Assembly (NCBI GenBank): GCA_963578805.1
Contig: CAUZDY010000016.1
Location: forward strand, 1 to 64,000
Reading direction: 5' to 3'
DNA: 64,000 nucleotides
Source of the DNA: CAUZIB01 sp963578805
GTDB lineage: Bacteria; Acidobacteriota; Vicinamibacteria; Vicinamibacterales; UBA8438
Shown: in pieces, positions 43,392 to 52,113 of the stretch
Layout of the letters: every line of letters starts with the position of its first letter
How positions within the stretch are numbered: position 1 is the stretch's first letter
Notes under the pieces: model-generated
Seen by the model: the letters and a program-made list of their open reading frames with translations, nothing else
Database searches by the model: none
What the model was told of the DNA's origin: nothing
Translations under genes and position numbers: made by a program

Positions 43392-45418
43392 TCGTACGTC
43401 AAGCACGTGTCATCCCAATCGTCCTTGTGGTGATGACGCTCGGAACACTCCTGGTCAGACCGCTCACCGGTCCCATTGAAGCCCAAAGCGATCGCCGGGT
43501 GATCGTGCTTGGTATCGACGGCATGGACTACCGACTCCTCAGCCAGTTCATCGCCGAGGGTCGACTCCCGAATTTCGAACGACTGGCTTCGGCCGGCAGT
43601 CTGTCTCCGCTGGAGACGACAATGCCTCCCTTGAGCCCAGTGGCCTGGTCCACGTTTATCACCGGTATGGACCCCGGAGGTCACGGAATCTACGACTTCC
43701 TACACAGGGACCCGCTCACAGCGGAACCCCTCGAGTCGATTTACCAGGTCTCCCCGCCGGGACGTAGTTTCTCGCTCGGCTCATGGGTTGTCCCGCTATC
43801 GGGCGGAGGCGTCGTGGCACAGCGCAAGGGCACGGCCTTCTGGGAACTGCTCGAAGACGCTGGGGTCGACACGACGGTGTTTCGCATGCCGGTCAACTTT
43901 CCGCCGGTTGAGTCATCGGGCCGCTCGTTCTCGGGGATGGGCACGCCAGACATCCTCGGCACGCACGGAACGTTTACGTTCTACACCGACTACCCGCCTG
44001 ACAACATGAACGATCTGACCGGTGGCACCGTCCAGCTTGTCGACGTCGTCGATAATCACGTGAGCGGACGTCTGACTGGACCACCGAACACCTTTCGTCG
44101 ATTTCCTCGAAATGACGCTCTGCTCAGGCCTGCGACTACCGAAGTCGAATATGAAAATCCCGATCTGACGGTCGATTTCAGTGTCCACGTCGACGTCGAG
44201 GCGGGTGCAGCCAAATTCATCGTCCAGGACACCGAGTTCATTCTCAATGAAGGAGAGTGGAGCGACTGGATCAGTGTGAATTTCGAGGCGGTCCCATTTC
44301 TCATTCATGTGGGAGCATCGGCGCGATTCTATCTGCAGGACATCAGTCCCGATTTCAAGCTCTACGTGACGCCCCTTCAAATCGACCCGGCCAAGCCGGT
44401 CCTGCCGGTATCTACACCGGATGACTGGTCAGCAGAGATCACCGACTCCATCGGACGTTTCTACACGCAAGAGCTCCCCGAAGACACCAAGGCCTACCAG
44501 GAAGGGATCTTCTCAGGGCGTGAGTTCTGGGAGCAGTCTCAGTTCGTCTACCGTGAGCAGCGCCTCGCTCTCGATCACATGCTCGAGTCGTTCGACGACG
44601 GCCTGTTGTTCTTCTATTTTTCCAGCGTAGATCAGGGCGCACACATGCTCTTTCACTACATGGATCCGGACCACCCGATCCACGAAGAGGACGAGCTGCT
44701 GTCCACGGGGATCCGGACACTCTATGAAGAAATGGACGGAGTCTTGGGCCAACTGCTGGAGTTCATCGAACAAGACGACCGAGAGACGACACTCATGGTA
44801 ATGTCCGACCACGGTTTCTCGCCTTTTTATTGGGGTGTTAATCTTAATTCCTGGCTTCTCGAAAAGGGGTATGCAACACTGCGCGACCCCTCGCGACAAG
44901 GGCAGACCCCGCTGTTCCTCAACGTCGACTGGGAGCGGACCACCGCCTATGCGGTCGGCCTCCAAGGACTCTATGTCAACCTCCAGGGACGCGAAGGCCA
45001 CGGCATCGTGCCCCCATCCGAGTACGAGCAGGTGCTCGACCGACTGGAAACCGATCTACTTGCGATGCGTGACGAGCGAACGGGACAGTCGCCAGTCCGC
45101 CTCGTCTTTCGTCCCAGGGACGAATGGCAAGGCGCCGACCCTGCTACTGCCCCTGACATCATTGTCGGTTACGACTGGGGCTATCGGACCTCTTGGGACA
45201 GTCCGCTGGGCCAGTTTCCGCGCGACATCTTCGTCGACAACGATGAGACGTGGAGCGGTGATCATTCGATTGACTATCGGCTGGTACCAGGTGTCTTCCT
45301 CAGTAACCGCCAAATCATGATTGACAACCCGACCTTGTCCGATCTGACAGTGACTGTCTTGGAAGAATTCGGTGTCGCACCGCTGCCTGAAATGATTGGC
45401 AAGGATGCTCTAGAGTGA
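43388..45418 (+). CDS. alkaline-phosphatase-superfamily phosphodiesterase-like protein (second copy)
   Basis: This 676-residue protein is a paralogue of the previous one and is encoded in a four-base overlap with it. A signal peptide (IVLVVMTLGTLLVRPLTGPIEA) is followed by VIVLGIDGMDY, SPVAWSTFITGMDPGGHGIYDF, SSVDQGAHMLF, MSDHGFSPF and WSGDHSIDY. The central insertion is present in both copies. This one lacks the second hydrophobic anchor and may be periplasmic. The frame is open upstream to 43160, but ATG 43388 gives the natural signal peptide. A tandem duplication with division of labour is likely. Confidence 0.82.
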   Translation: MIVRQARVIPIVLVVMTLGTLLVRPLTGPIEAQSDRRVIVLGIDGMDYRLLSQFIAEGRLPNFERLASAGSLSPLETTMPPLSPVAWSTFITGMDPGGHGIYDFLHRDPLTAEPLESIYQVSPPGRSFSLGSWVVPLSGGGVVAQRKGTAFWELLEDAGVDTTVFRMPVNFPPVESSGRSFSGMGTPDILGTHGTFTFYTDYPPDNMNDLTGGTVQLVDVVDNHVSGRLTGPPNTFRRFPRNDALLRPATTEVEYENPDLTVDFSVHVDVEAGAAKFIVQDTEFILNEGEWSDWISVNFEAVPFLIHVGASARFYLQDISPDFKLYVTPLQIDPAKPVLPVSTPDDWSAEITDSIGRFYTQELPEDTKAYQEGIFSGREFWEQSQFVYREQRLALDHMLESFDDGLLFFYFSSVDQGAHMLFHYMDPDHPIHEEDELLSTGIRTLYEEMDGVLGQLLEFIEQDDRETTLMVMSDHGFSPFYWGVNLNSWLLEKGYATLRDPSRQGQTPLFLNVDWERTTAYAVGLQGLYVNLQGREGHGIVPPSEYEQVLDRLETDLLAMRDERTGQSPVRLVFRPRDEWQGADPATAPDIIVGYDWGYRTSWDSPLGQFPRDIFVDNDETWSGDHSIDYRLVPGVFLSNRQIMIDNPTLSDLTVTVLEEFGVAPLPEMIGKDALE

Positions 45419-45425
45419 GGACCCC

Positions 45426-45617
45426 ATGTTTGGATCCAAAGTAAAAATCGACAAGGCGTTACTCGAAAAGGCGACCAAGTATTCACAAATTGCGGGTTAC
45501 TCATCAACCGAGGAGTTCATCAATAACGCGCTTGAGAAGGAAATCGCCAAGCTCGAGGGTGCGGACTCCGAAGACGAAATCAAGAAACGCCTCAAGGGTC
45601 TGGGGTACATTTCCTAA
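45426..45617 (+). CDS. small ribbon-helix-helix-like protein
   Basis: This 63-residue protein starts 7 bases after the second phosphodiesterase gene, with GAGG at suitable distance. The sequence KVKIDKALLEKATKYSQIAGYSSTEEFINNALEKEI resembles a ribbon-helix-helix or antitoxin-like fold. No toxin gene is adjacent. A conserved-looking tail (KKRLKGLGYIS) follows. It could regulate the cluster or serve as an accessory subunit. Confidence 0.75.
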   Translation: MFGSKVKIDKALLEKATKYSQIAGYSSTEEFINNALEKEIAKLEGADSEDEIKKRLKGLGYIS

Positions 45618-45643
45618 GGCCCCGTGATTCGGGTTCACCTGCC

Positions 45644-46477
45644 GTGGTTACCGTTATCGACTCTGCGAATCGAGTGCTCACCTCAATCTTTGATTTGGTG
45701 TGCTCGCCATTTTTGGCGCTTCCGCCAATTTGGGCAATGACGGCCATATCCCTGGCCAGCGGCGTCGTGATGGTTTGGATTTTCGGCAAGTTCTCTAAGC
45801 AAAACACCATCAAGCAGCTGCGTGAGCAGATCCGAGGCAATCTGATTGGTGTCCGACTCTTTCAGAACGATATCGGCGTTGTACTGCAGCTGCAGCGACG
45901 CATCTTCAGCGACACATTCAGCTATATGCGATACGCCCTGGTCCCGATGGCTGTGTTGTTGGTGCCGGTTATGTTGATCATGACGCAGCTGAATCTAAGG
46001 TTCGCGGCCCGACCGCTCGAACCCGGAGAGTCGGCAGTGGTCAAGGCCTACGTCAGGGACGCTGGGCTGCTGGACACTGCGGTAAGCCTCGAGGTCTCCG
46101 ACGGAATGACCGTGGAAACCGCGGCCGTACGAATCCCCTCCGCTCGTGAAGTCGCCTGGCGGGTGCGTGTCCAGACCCAGGGTGGGCATCGGATAAAGGT
46201 GCGGGTCGGGGACCAGGAAGTCGAAACCCGGCTCATAGCTGGGGTCCCATGGGGAGCGGTCCCCCAGCGGCGGACGGGTCGGGGCCCGTGGGATACCCTT
46301 CTGTATCCGGGCGAACCTCCCATTCCCAATAACCACCCGGTTGAAGCAGTAGAAATTGTCTACCCGCTACTTAAACTTGACGTGTTTGGATGGTCGATCA
46401 ACTGGCTGGTCGCCTTCTTTGTCATGTCGCTGGCCTTCGGTTTTGCCTTCAAGGACGTACTGGGTGTCGAGATATAG
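45644..46477 (+). CDS. three-helix membrane protein, possibly EMC3/Oxa1-related
   Basis: This 277-residue protein has a first transmembrane helix at about 27-48, a charged coiled-coil hairpin (KQNTIKQLREQIRGNLIGVRLF), a second helix at about 100-118 (ALVPMAVLLVPVMLIMTQL), a beta-rich extracytoplasmic domain and a third helix near the C-terminus (NWLVAFFVMSLAFGFAF). Helix, coiled coil, helix is the layout of DUF106/EMC3 and related insertase-like proteins, but no sequence motif proves it. GTG 45644 is used as start. Its position after the phosphodiesterase pair suggests it serves the same envelope pathway. Confidence 0.65.
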   Translation: MVTVIDSANRVLTSIFDLVCSPFLALPPIWAMTAISLASGVVMVWIFGKFSKQNTIKQLREQIRGNLIGVRLFQNDIGVVLQLQRRIFSDTFSYMRYALVPMAVLLVPVMLIMTQLNLRFAARPLEPGESAVVKAYVRDAGLLDTAVSLEVSDGMTVETAAVRIPSAREVAWRVRVQTQGGHRIKVRVGDQEVETRLIAGVPWGAVPQRRTGRGPWDTLLYPGEPPIPNNHPVEAVEIVYPLLKLDVFGWSINWLVAFFVMSLAFGFAFKDVLGVEI

Positions 46478-46575
46478 TCGAGACTGCCTCCGCGCGCGGG
46501 GACTGGAACAGAAACAACAGTGGTTTTAGGCTTTTCTTGACGCCGTTGCCATGTTCCGGTAAAGATATCTTTTAC

Positions 46576-46680
46576 ATGAGCATTCGTCGTGCGGCCGCTT
46601 GTTGCTGTTGTATGGAGGCCCGAACGGGCCCCCGTGCCGACGGACGTGTGGCGTTGACGCTTGCTGACCACGAGACATAA
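46576..46680 (+). CDS. cysteine-rich leader peptide of the sulfate-reduction operon
   Basis: A 34-residue ORF opens MSIRRAAACCCCMEARTGPR and ends at TAA 46678-46680. Codons 9-12 are four consecutive cysteine codons (TGT TGC TGT TGT, 46600-46611). It is followed after 27 bases by an intrinsic terminator and then by the genes for reduction of sulfate to sulfide. The first helix-forming sequence, GGCCC/GGGCC at 46617-46630, starts five bases after the Cys run, where a stalled ribosome would cover it. Regulatory Cys-run leaders are known from actinobacterial cysteine genes. The role here is inferred from architecture. Confidence 0.8.
   Translation: MSIRRAAACCCCMEARTGPRADGRVALTLADHET
46617..46630 (+). 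promoter_or_regulatory. hairpin overlapping the Cys codons' ribosome shadow
   Basis: GGCCC (46617-46621) and GGGCC (46626-46630) form a tight stem with a four-base loop inside the leader ORF. The same GGGCC can instead pair with GGCCC at 46706-46710, which overlaps the left arm of the terminator. The two pairings exclude each other, as expected for an attenuator switch. Confidence 0.6.
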
Positions 46681-46707
46681 CAACAACACGACACACGATA
46701 CCGAAGG

Positions 46708-46740
46708 CCCGGGAGGCACACGCTTCCCGGGTTTTTTTTT
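46708..46740 (+). terminator. intrinsic terminator (attenuator) before the sulfate-reduction operon
   Basis: CCCGGGAGG (46708-46716) pairs with CTTCCCGGG (46723-46731), a nine-pair stem with one G-U pair and a six-base loop, directly followed by nine T residues (46732-46740). The GGGAGC ribosome site of the next gene begins at 46741, so the terminator lies wholly in the leader and must be bypassed to express the operon. Confidence 0.92.
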
Positions 46741-46754
46741 GGGAGCAAGCGGTT

Positions 46755-47003
46755 ATGTATGAAGAAACTTCGACGCGGTCGGTGGTCAAGGCGCTGTCGT
46801 GGCGGGTTTTCGCCACGCTGACGACGACCGGGCTGATCTTCGCTTTTACCGGCCGACTTGACCTCGCAATCACTGTAGGAGTAGTCGAGGCCGCGGCCAA
46901 GATGGCCTTGTATTTCGCGCATGAGCGTCTGTGGAACAGGTTTGGATTCGGACGGAAGCCGGTCCATCAAGCGCTCGCAGCATCGGAGAAACTGGCATCG
47001 TGA
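46755..47003 (+). CDS. DUF2061 membrane protein
   Basis: This 82-residue protein matches DUF2061, with TRSVVKALSWRVFATLTTT, TGRLDLAITVGVVEAAAKMALYFAHERLW, and two transmembrane segments. Members are often found beside sulfate-assimilation genes, as here. GGGAGC precedes ATG 46755 at proper distance. The stop overlaps the GTG of cysH (GTGA at 47000-47003). A role in the membrane side of sulfur metabolism is plausible but unproven. Confidence 0.88.
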   Translation: MYEETSTRSVVKALSWRVFATLTTTGLIFAFTGRLDLAITVGVVEAAAKMALYFAHERLWNRFGFGRKPVHQALAASEKLAS

Positions 47004-47788
47004 CACCAACACAGCTCTTGGACTCGAACCTCGACAAGATGACGAGCGGCGCAGTCGATGACACTCTCGCCCCGGACAACATGGGGACGTTCGCGCTCGC
47101 GCTCGAGCATGCGTCGGCGCTGGAGACGCTCACGTGGGCGGCCGAACGGTATGGCGACGGCCTGACCTTTGCCACCGGCTTTGGTCCCGAGGGGTGTGTG
47201 CTCATCGATCTCATCGGGCGCCATCGACTTCCGATCGAAATCTTCACTCTCGATACCGGTCTGCTGTTTCCTGAAACACAAGCACTCTGGAAACAGCTCG
47301 AAGACCAGTACGAGCTGACGATTCGTGGGGTCCGACCGGTTCAATCGGTCGACGAACAGGCCGTTACACACGGTGATAGGCTCTGGGAGAGTGCACCCAA
47401 CCGATGCTGTGAGCTTCGCAAGGTCATTCCGTTAAGAGCCGAACTATCCAATGCCGACGCCTGGATGACCGCGATCAGACGGAACCAGACACCGGAGCGG
47501 TCAGACGCTCTTGTCGTCGAGTGGGATGAGCAGTTCAAGATTCCAAAGATCAACCCGTTGGTCCGATGGACAAAACAGGATGTAAGTTCGTACATTCAAA
47601 CGAACCATGTACCCTCCAACTCGCTTCACGACAAGGGGTACCCCAGCATCGGATGTTTGCCATGTACCACACCGGCCACGCTCGGCGAGGATGACCGGGC
47701 GGGTCGCTGGCGAGGCATTGCCAAGTCCGAATGCGGTCTACACGTCCGTGTGCTTCCTACTGCCGAGCTGACACACGAGGGCTCGTAA
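47000..47788 (+). CDS. cysH: assimilatory adenylylsulfate (APS) reductase
   Basis: This 262-residue enzyme reduces activated sulfate to sulfite. It has the two cysteine pairs that bind a 4Fe-4S cluster, NRCCELRKV (Cys136, Cys137) and GCLPC (Cys219, Cys222), and the catalytic cysteine in SECGLHV (Cys245). Those cluster cysteines mark reductases that use APS; PAPS-only enzymes lack them. GTG 47000 overlaps the DUF2061 stop and is preferred; the frame extends upstream to 46931 inside DUF2061. It is the first reductive gene of the operon behind the Cys leader. Confidence 0.93.
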   Translation: MTPTQLLDSNLDKMTSGAVDDTLAPDNMGTFALALEHASALETLTWAAERYGDGLTFATGFGPEGCVLIDLIGRHRLPIEIFTLDTGLLFPETQALWKQLEDQYELTIRGVRPVQSVDEQAVTHGDRLWESAPNRCCELRKVIPLRAELSNADAWMTAIRRNQTPERSDALVVEWDEQFKIPKINPLVRWTKQDVSSYIQTNHVPSNSLHDKGYPSIGCLPCTTPATLGEDDRAGRWRGIAKSECGLHVRVLPTAELTHEGS

Positions 47789-47805
47789 TCGTCCAAATAG
47801 TTGCG

Positions 47806-48381
47806 ATGACGATTCACAACCGTCTCTTCCCAATTTTTCTAAAACTGTCCGGTCGCTCGGTTTTGGTGGTTGGCGCAGGTCCCGTGGCCGCGAGCAAGCT
47901 GGGCGCGTTGGTCGATACCGGGGCGAAGATCCACGTCGTGGCCCCTACAATCGATCCGGAGGTCGAACGGAGAGGAGTCCGGCTCAGTCAGCGGGAGTTT
48001 CGACCATCGGATCTGGATGACATATGGCTAGTCGTGGCTGCAGCTCCGCCAGACGTCAATCTACAAGTCGCCAAAGAAGCAGAACAGCGTTGCGTCTTCG
48101 TCAATGCAGTCGATGACCCGAGCCATGCGAGTGCCTATCTTGGGGGTGTAACTCACCGCGCCGGTGTGACCTTCGCGATCTCAACAGAGGGAAGAGCCCC
48201 GGCACTGGCCGGTCTGATTCGTGAGGGACTAGAGGCTGTGCTTCCGGACGCCGACCTCGAGGCCTGGATGGCGGCAGCCGCGGACATGCGTACGCAGTGG
48301 CGCCGAGACAGCGTGCCAATGGCCGACCGACGGCCGCTGCTGCTGCGCGCGTTGATGAAGCGCTACGATATAGAGGCCTAG
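47806..48381 (+). CDS. precorrin-2 dehydrogenase / sirohydrochlorin ferrochelatase (siroheme synthase N-domain)
   Basis: This 191-residue protein corresponds to the N-terminal half of CysG or to Met8/SirC. It oxidises precorrin-2 with NAD and may insert iron to give siroheme, the sulfite reductase cofactor. The NAD site is VLVVGAGPVAASKLGAL; PTIDPEVERRGVRLSQREF and NAVDDPSHASAYLGGV follow. ATG 47806 lies 17 bases after cysH. The matching methyltransferase follows immediately. Confidence 0.9.
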   Translation: MTIHNRLFPIFLKLSGRSVLVVGAGPVAASKLGALVDTGAKIHVVAPTIDPEVERRGVRLSQREFRPSDLDDIWLVVAAAPPDVNLQVAKEAEQRCVFVNAVDDPSHASAYLGGVTHRAGVTFAISTEGRAPALAGLIREGLEAVLPDADLEAWMAAAADMRTQWRRDSVPMADRRPLLLRALMKRYDIEA

Positions 48382-48390
48382 CGAGCTCAC

Positions 48391-49179
48391 ATGTCTGGAT
48401 TTGTATCCCTGATCGGGGCGGGCCCTGGAGACCCAGAACTGTTGACAATCAAGGCCACCCGGCGTCTCGAGACTGCCGAACTGGTACTCTACGACGCCCT
48501 GGTTAATGCCGACGTGGTGGCGATTGCCAAGCGCGCCCAACGGTTCTGTGTCGGCAAGCGGGCAAGGCAGAAGACCGTCGCTCAGTCGACGATCAACAGA
48601 CTGATGATTCGTGGAGCAGGGCGCGGACAGAGCGTCGTTCGGCTCAAGAGCGGCGACCCTTTCGTCTTTGGCCGAGGCGGCGAAGAGGCCCTCGCACTGA
48701 GTGCAGCCGGCGTCGCCTTCGAGGTCATCCCCGGTATCACCAACGCGGTGGCTGCACCGGGTCTGGCCGGTGTTCCGATCACGCACCGGGGTGTCGCATC
48801 TGCGTTCTTGGTCCTGTCGGGGCATTCGGAAGGCACGTTCGGACCACTCCTGGACGACGTCGCACCTCACAGCATGACAGTGATTGTGCTCATGGGCCTA
48901 GCGGCACGGACAAGAATCGCAGACCGGCTCCGACAGCGCGGGTGGCGGGCAAACACACCCGTCGCGATCATCCTGGCAGCCGGAACGTCTCGAATGCAGA
49001 CCTGGACTGGCAGATTGGATGAGCTGGGACAGGCCGACCTCTCCGCCAGTGACGACGCACCTGGCACGATTGTGGTGGGCGACGTCGTCGGATTCCGACC
49101 ATTCCACGCGGCGAGTCGAGGCCCCGTTCAACTAGCTGAGATAATGGCAGTCCGACAGAACGGTCGAGGTGTAATGTGA
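48391..49179 (+). CDS. cobA: uroporphyrinogen-III C-methyltransferase
   Basis: This 262-residue SAM-dependent enzyme makes precorrin-2, the precursor of siroheme. It shows VSLIGAGPGDPELLTIKA at the N-terminus, VVRLKSGDPFVFGRGGEEA, EVIPGITNAVAAPGLAGVPITHRG and MGLAARTRIADRL, all diagnostic of the family. The start is ATG 48391, nine bases after the preceding gene. The stop overlaps the sulfite reductase start (GTGA). Together with the previous protein it supplies siroheme to the next gene product. Confidence 0.95.
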   Translation: MSGFVSLIGAGPGDPELLTIKATRRLETAELVLYDALVNADVVAIAKRAQRFCVGKRARQKTVAQSTINRLMIRGAGRGQSVVRLKSGDPFVFGRGGEEALALSAAGVAFEVIPGITNAVAAPGLAGVPITHRGVASAFLVLSGHSEGTFGPLLDDVAPHSMTVIVLMGLAARTRIADRLRQRGWRANTPVAIILAAGTSRMQTWTGRLDELGQADLSASDDAPGTIVVGDVVGFRPFHAASRGPVQLAEIMAVRQNGRGVM

Positions 49180-51446
49180 CGTGGAAGAACGTGCTGTCCG
49201 AGCGGATATCGTCAGCGTGGGCCGATGAAATTGATACATTCGAGAGCCAGATCGCACTCAGACGCCAGGGGAAAATCGACGAAAAGGTCTTCGCGGAAAC
49301 CCGCCTCCGTCGCGGCGTCTATGGACAACGCTACGACAACGGCCAGCGCAACGATGGGACCGGAGCCAAGCCGCTACCCTTCCCGTCGAACGGGCTGACC
49401 AAAGGGCCTGACACGGTCTGGGATGCCCCCGGGATGATGCGAATCAAGATCCCGTTCGGAGATCTGACATCCGACCAGATGGACGTATTGGCTGACGTCG
49501 CGGAGGAGTACAGCGACGAAATCTGCCACATCACGACCCGCCAGGACGTACAGCTGCACTTCGTCCATATCGAGGACACACCCGACCTGATGCGTCGGCT
49601 CGCCGCCGTTGGCATCACAACCCGTGAGGCCTGCGGGAATACGGTGCGGAACGTCACCGCATGCCCACTGGCTGGAGTGTGTCGAGACGAAACGTTCGAT
49701 GTCACGCCGCATGCCACGGCGTGCATGCGGTTCCTTCTCGGTCATCCCGACACGCAGGACTTCGGTCGAAAATTCAAGGTCGCCTTCTCCGGTTGCGCCG
49801 AACATGCGTGCGGTCTCGTGTCGATGCACGACCTCGGCCTGATCGCCAGGACGCGGGTGAAGGATGGCGTGGAGCAACGCGGATTCGAGACCTATGTTGG
49901 AGGTGGTCTCGGCGCCGTGCCCCACCAGGCCAAACTCTTCGACGACTTTCTACCAGAGTCAGAGCTCTTGCCGACCGCGCAGGCGATCGCTCGCGTGTTT
50001 GCACGTCTGGGCGAGAAAAAAAACCGAGCCCGGGCCCGGATCAAATTTCTGGTCGCCCAGCTCGGACTCACGGAGTTTAAACGCCTAGTAGATGAGGAAC
50101 GTAAGTCGCTCCCATTCGACGAGCGATGGACAGCACATCTTCGGCTCGCGAAGACCGCTAGACAGGTCTTGCCAGAAAGGGGCGAATCCCTCGGCGACAC
50201 AAGTCATCTCGATGGCTTCGACGGGTGGTGCCGAACGAACGTCTATCGTCAGCGACAACCGGGATACGTCGTCGTGACGGTCGCTCTACCACTTGGGGAC
50301 CTGACGTCGCATCAGATGCGCGCGCTCGCCGCGAGCAACCGGCGTCATGTCGGAACCTCAGTGCGCACAACCGTTGAGCAGAACATCGTGCTCCGATGGG
50401 TCAGTGAGGCGGACCTCCCCCAGCTATACGTCAACCTGAAGGCCAATGGGTTAGCAGCAGCAGGAGCCGGCACGATCACCGATGTCACCGCATGTCCAGG
50501 CACCGACACCTGTAAGCTTGGAATCGCCTCGTCTCGTGGACTGGCCGCTAGCCTTCGAACACAATTCTCTGGTATGACCGGCGATCTGGATCCGAGTGTC
50601 GAAGGGCTCCGGATCAAGACTAGCGGCTGCTTCAACTCCTGCGGCCAACACCACATTGCCGACCTTGGCTTCTACGGCGTGAGTCGCACGATTAACGGAT
50701 ATAAGGTGCCGCATTTCCAGGTCGTCCTCGGTGGCAAGTGGGTCGATAACGGTGGCGAATACGGTCTGGCAATCGGTGCAGTCCCGTCCAAGCGGGTCCC
50801 CGAAGCCGTTGAGCGTATCAGCGACCGATTCGTGGCCGAGCGTCAGGCCGACGAAACGTTTCAGCAGTTCGTCGCGCGCGTCGGAAAGCGCTCATTGAAG
50901 ACCACGCTCGATGACCTCACGAAGATCCCGTCCCATGACGAAGGTCCCGAGTTTTATTCAGATTGGGGCGACCCGCGAGAGTTCACACTGGGCGATATGG
51001 GTATTGGCGAATGTGCCGGCGAAGTGGTTTCACTAGCCGAGTTCGACCTCGCGGCCGCGGAAGCGCAGGTCTTCGAAGCACAGCTACTGATGGAGGAGGG
51101 TAACTACTCCAGAGCCGACGACCTCGCGTATCACGCCATGTTGTTGGCCGCCAAAGGTCTGATCAAGACGGAATTCATCGACATCACGGACGACCCCAAC
51201 GACATCGTCCGTGAATTCAGGACAAGGTTCTTCGATACTCGGCTGTTCTTTGACAAGTATGCCGGTGGCAAGTTCGCGATGTATCTTTTTCGACGGCACG
51301 ACGCCGTGTCCCAACCCGCAACGGCCGAATCAGCCCGACAACTCATCGAGGAAGCCCAGCTCTTCTTGGAGGCCAGCCATGCCTGCCAGGCGCACCTCAC
51401 GGCACAGAGATCTCAATCCGATCTACCGACGGGCTCCCCACAGTAA
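49176..51446 (+). CDS. ferredoxin-type sulfite (nitrite/sulfite) reductase with extra C-terminal domain
   Basis: This 756-residue enzyme reduces sulfite to sulfide with siroheme and a 4Fe-4S cluster. The cluster ligands are ACPGTDTC (Cys440, Cys446) and SGCFNSCGQ (Cys485, Cys489). The first half carries a second, similar cysteine set (Cys163, Cys169, Cys207, Cys212), which typical NirA proteins lack in part. Residues from about 620 add an alpha-helical HEPN-like domain (NYSRADDLAYHAMLLAAKGL) not found in short family members. GTG 49176 overlaps the cobA stop. Operon context points to sulfite rather than nitrite as substrate. Confidence 0.9.
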   Translation: MTWKNVLSERISSAWADEIDTFESQIALRRQGKIDEKVFAETRLRRGVYGQRYDNGQRNDGTGAKPLPFPSNGLTKGPDTVWDAPGMMRIKIPFGDLTSDQMDVLADVAEEYSDEICHITTRQDVQLHFVHIEDTPDLMRRLAAVGITTREACGNTVRNVTACPLAGVCRDETFDVTPHATACMRFLLGHPDTQDFGRKFKVAFSGCAEHACGLVSMHDLGLIARTRVKDGVEQRGFETYVGGGLGAVPHQAKLFDDFLPESELLPTAQAIARVFARLGEKKNRARARIKFLVAQLGLTEFKRLVDEERKSLPFDERWTAHLRLAKTARQVLPERGESLGDTSHLDGFDGWCRTNVYRQRQPGYVVVTVALPLGDLTSHQMRALAASNRRHVGTSVRTTVEQNIVLRWVSEADLPQLYVNLKANGLAAAGAGTITDVTACPGTDTCKLGIASSRGLAASLRTQFSGMTGDLDPSVEGLRIKTSGCFNSCGQHHIADLGFYGVSRTINGYKVPHFQVVLGGKWVDNGGEYGLAIGAVPSKRVPEAVERISDRFVAERQADETFQQFVARVGKRSLKTTLDDLTKIPSHDEGPEFYSDWGDPREFTLGDMGIGECAGEVVSLAEFDLAAAEAQVFEAQLLMEEGNYSRADDLAYHAMLLAAKGLIKTEFIDITDDPNDIVREFRTRFFDTRLFFDKYAGGKFAMYLFRRHDAVSQPATAESARQLIEEAQLFLEASHACQAHLTAQRSQSDLPTGSPQ

Positions 51447-51448
51447 CG

Positions 51449-52060
51449 ATGAGTCAATCCGTCGATGACCTCTATCGGTTTGGTCTCAAGCTCTTTGTCG
51501 AGCCTGGCACCTCGTTGAACGGAGGCGACTGCATTCCGATCTTTCACCGATGGATTCAGGCTAAGTCTCTCGACCGGCTACTGATTGACGTGGCCGACTA
51601 TACCCACCTTGTTGGTGGCCCAAGCGTGCTACTCGTGGGTCATGAAGGCAACTTGTCGGTCGACCACTCAGACGGCCGATCCGGAATCATCTGTACGTCG
51701 AAACGACCAGAAGCAGCAGATTCACTTCCCGATCGGATCGTAGGTGTGGCGTGCGCCTTGTTCGTGGCGGCCAGCCTCTTGGAGTCGGACGAGGCGTTCG
51801 ATGGGCGACTGAGGTTCGTGCCGAACGAACTGCAGTTCCAAGCAAACGATCGTCTGCTTGCTCCCCCCGGCAATAACTCCGCCGCGGCGCTCGAACCATC
51901 GCTTCAGACCTTCATGGAGACGCTCTACCCGCACCAGTCTCACCACATCGGAAGCTCTCCCAGCCAAACGGGCCGAGTCAAGATAGACCTCAGAGCGCCT
52001 GAACAAGTTTCGCTGGTCTCTCTTCTCGAACGAGTCAGCCAAACCGTCAAGAGCCAGTAA
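51449..52060 (+). CDS. conserved hypothetical protein linked to sulfite reductase
   Basis: This 203-residue protein starts two bases after the reductase gene. Hydrophobic patches (LDRLLIDVADYTHLVGGPSVLLVGHEGNL and GVACALFVAASLL) alternate with charged loops. No family was recognised, though a similar gene is often encountered behind reductases of this long type, as far as I recall. A cysteine pair is not present. An accessory or regulatory role is likely, but the function is unknown. Confidence 0.75.
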   Translation: MSQSVDDLYRFGLKLFVEPGTSLNGGDCIPIFHRWIQAKSLDRLLIDVADYTHLVGGPSVLLVGHEGNLSVDHSDGRSGIICTSKRPEAADSLPDRIVGVACALFVAASLLESDEAFDGRLRFVPNELQFQANDRLLAPPGNNSAAALEPSLQTFMETLYPHQSHHIGSSPSQTGRVKIDLRAPEQVSLVSLLERVSQTVKSQ

Positions 52061-52113
52061 CTACTGCTCTGGAATGTTTCTGTTCTCCAACCTAAGGCGG
52101 CTAGATGCAAATC

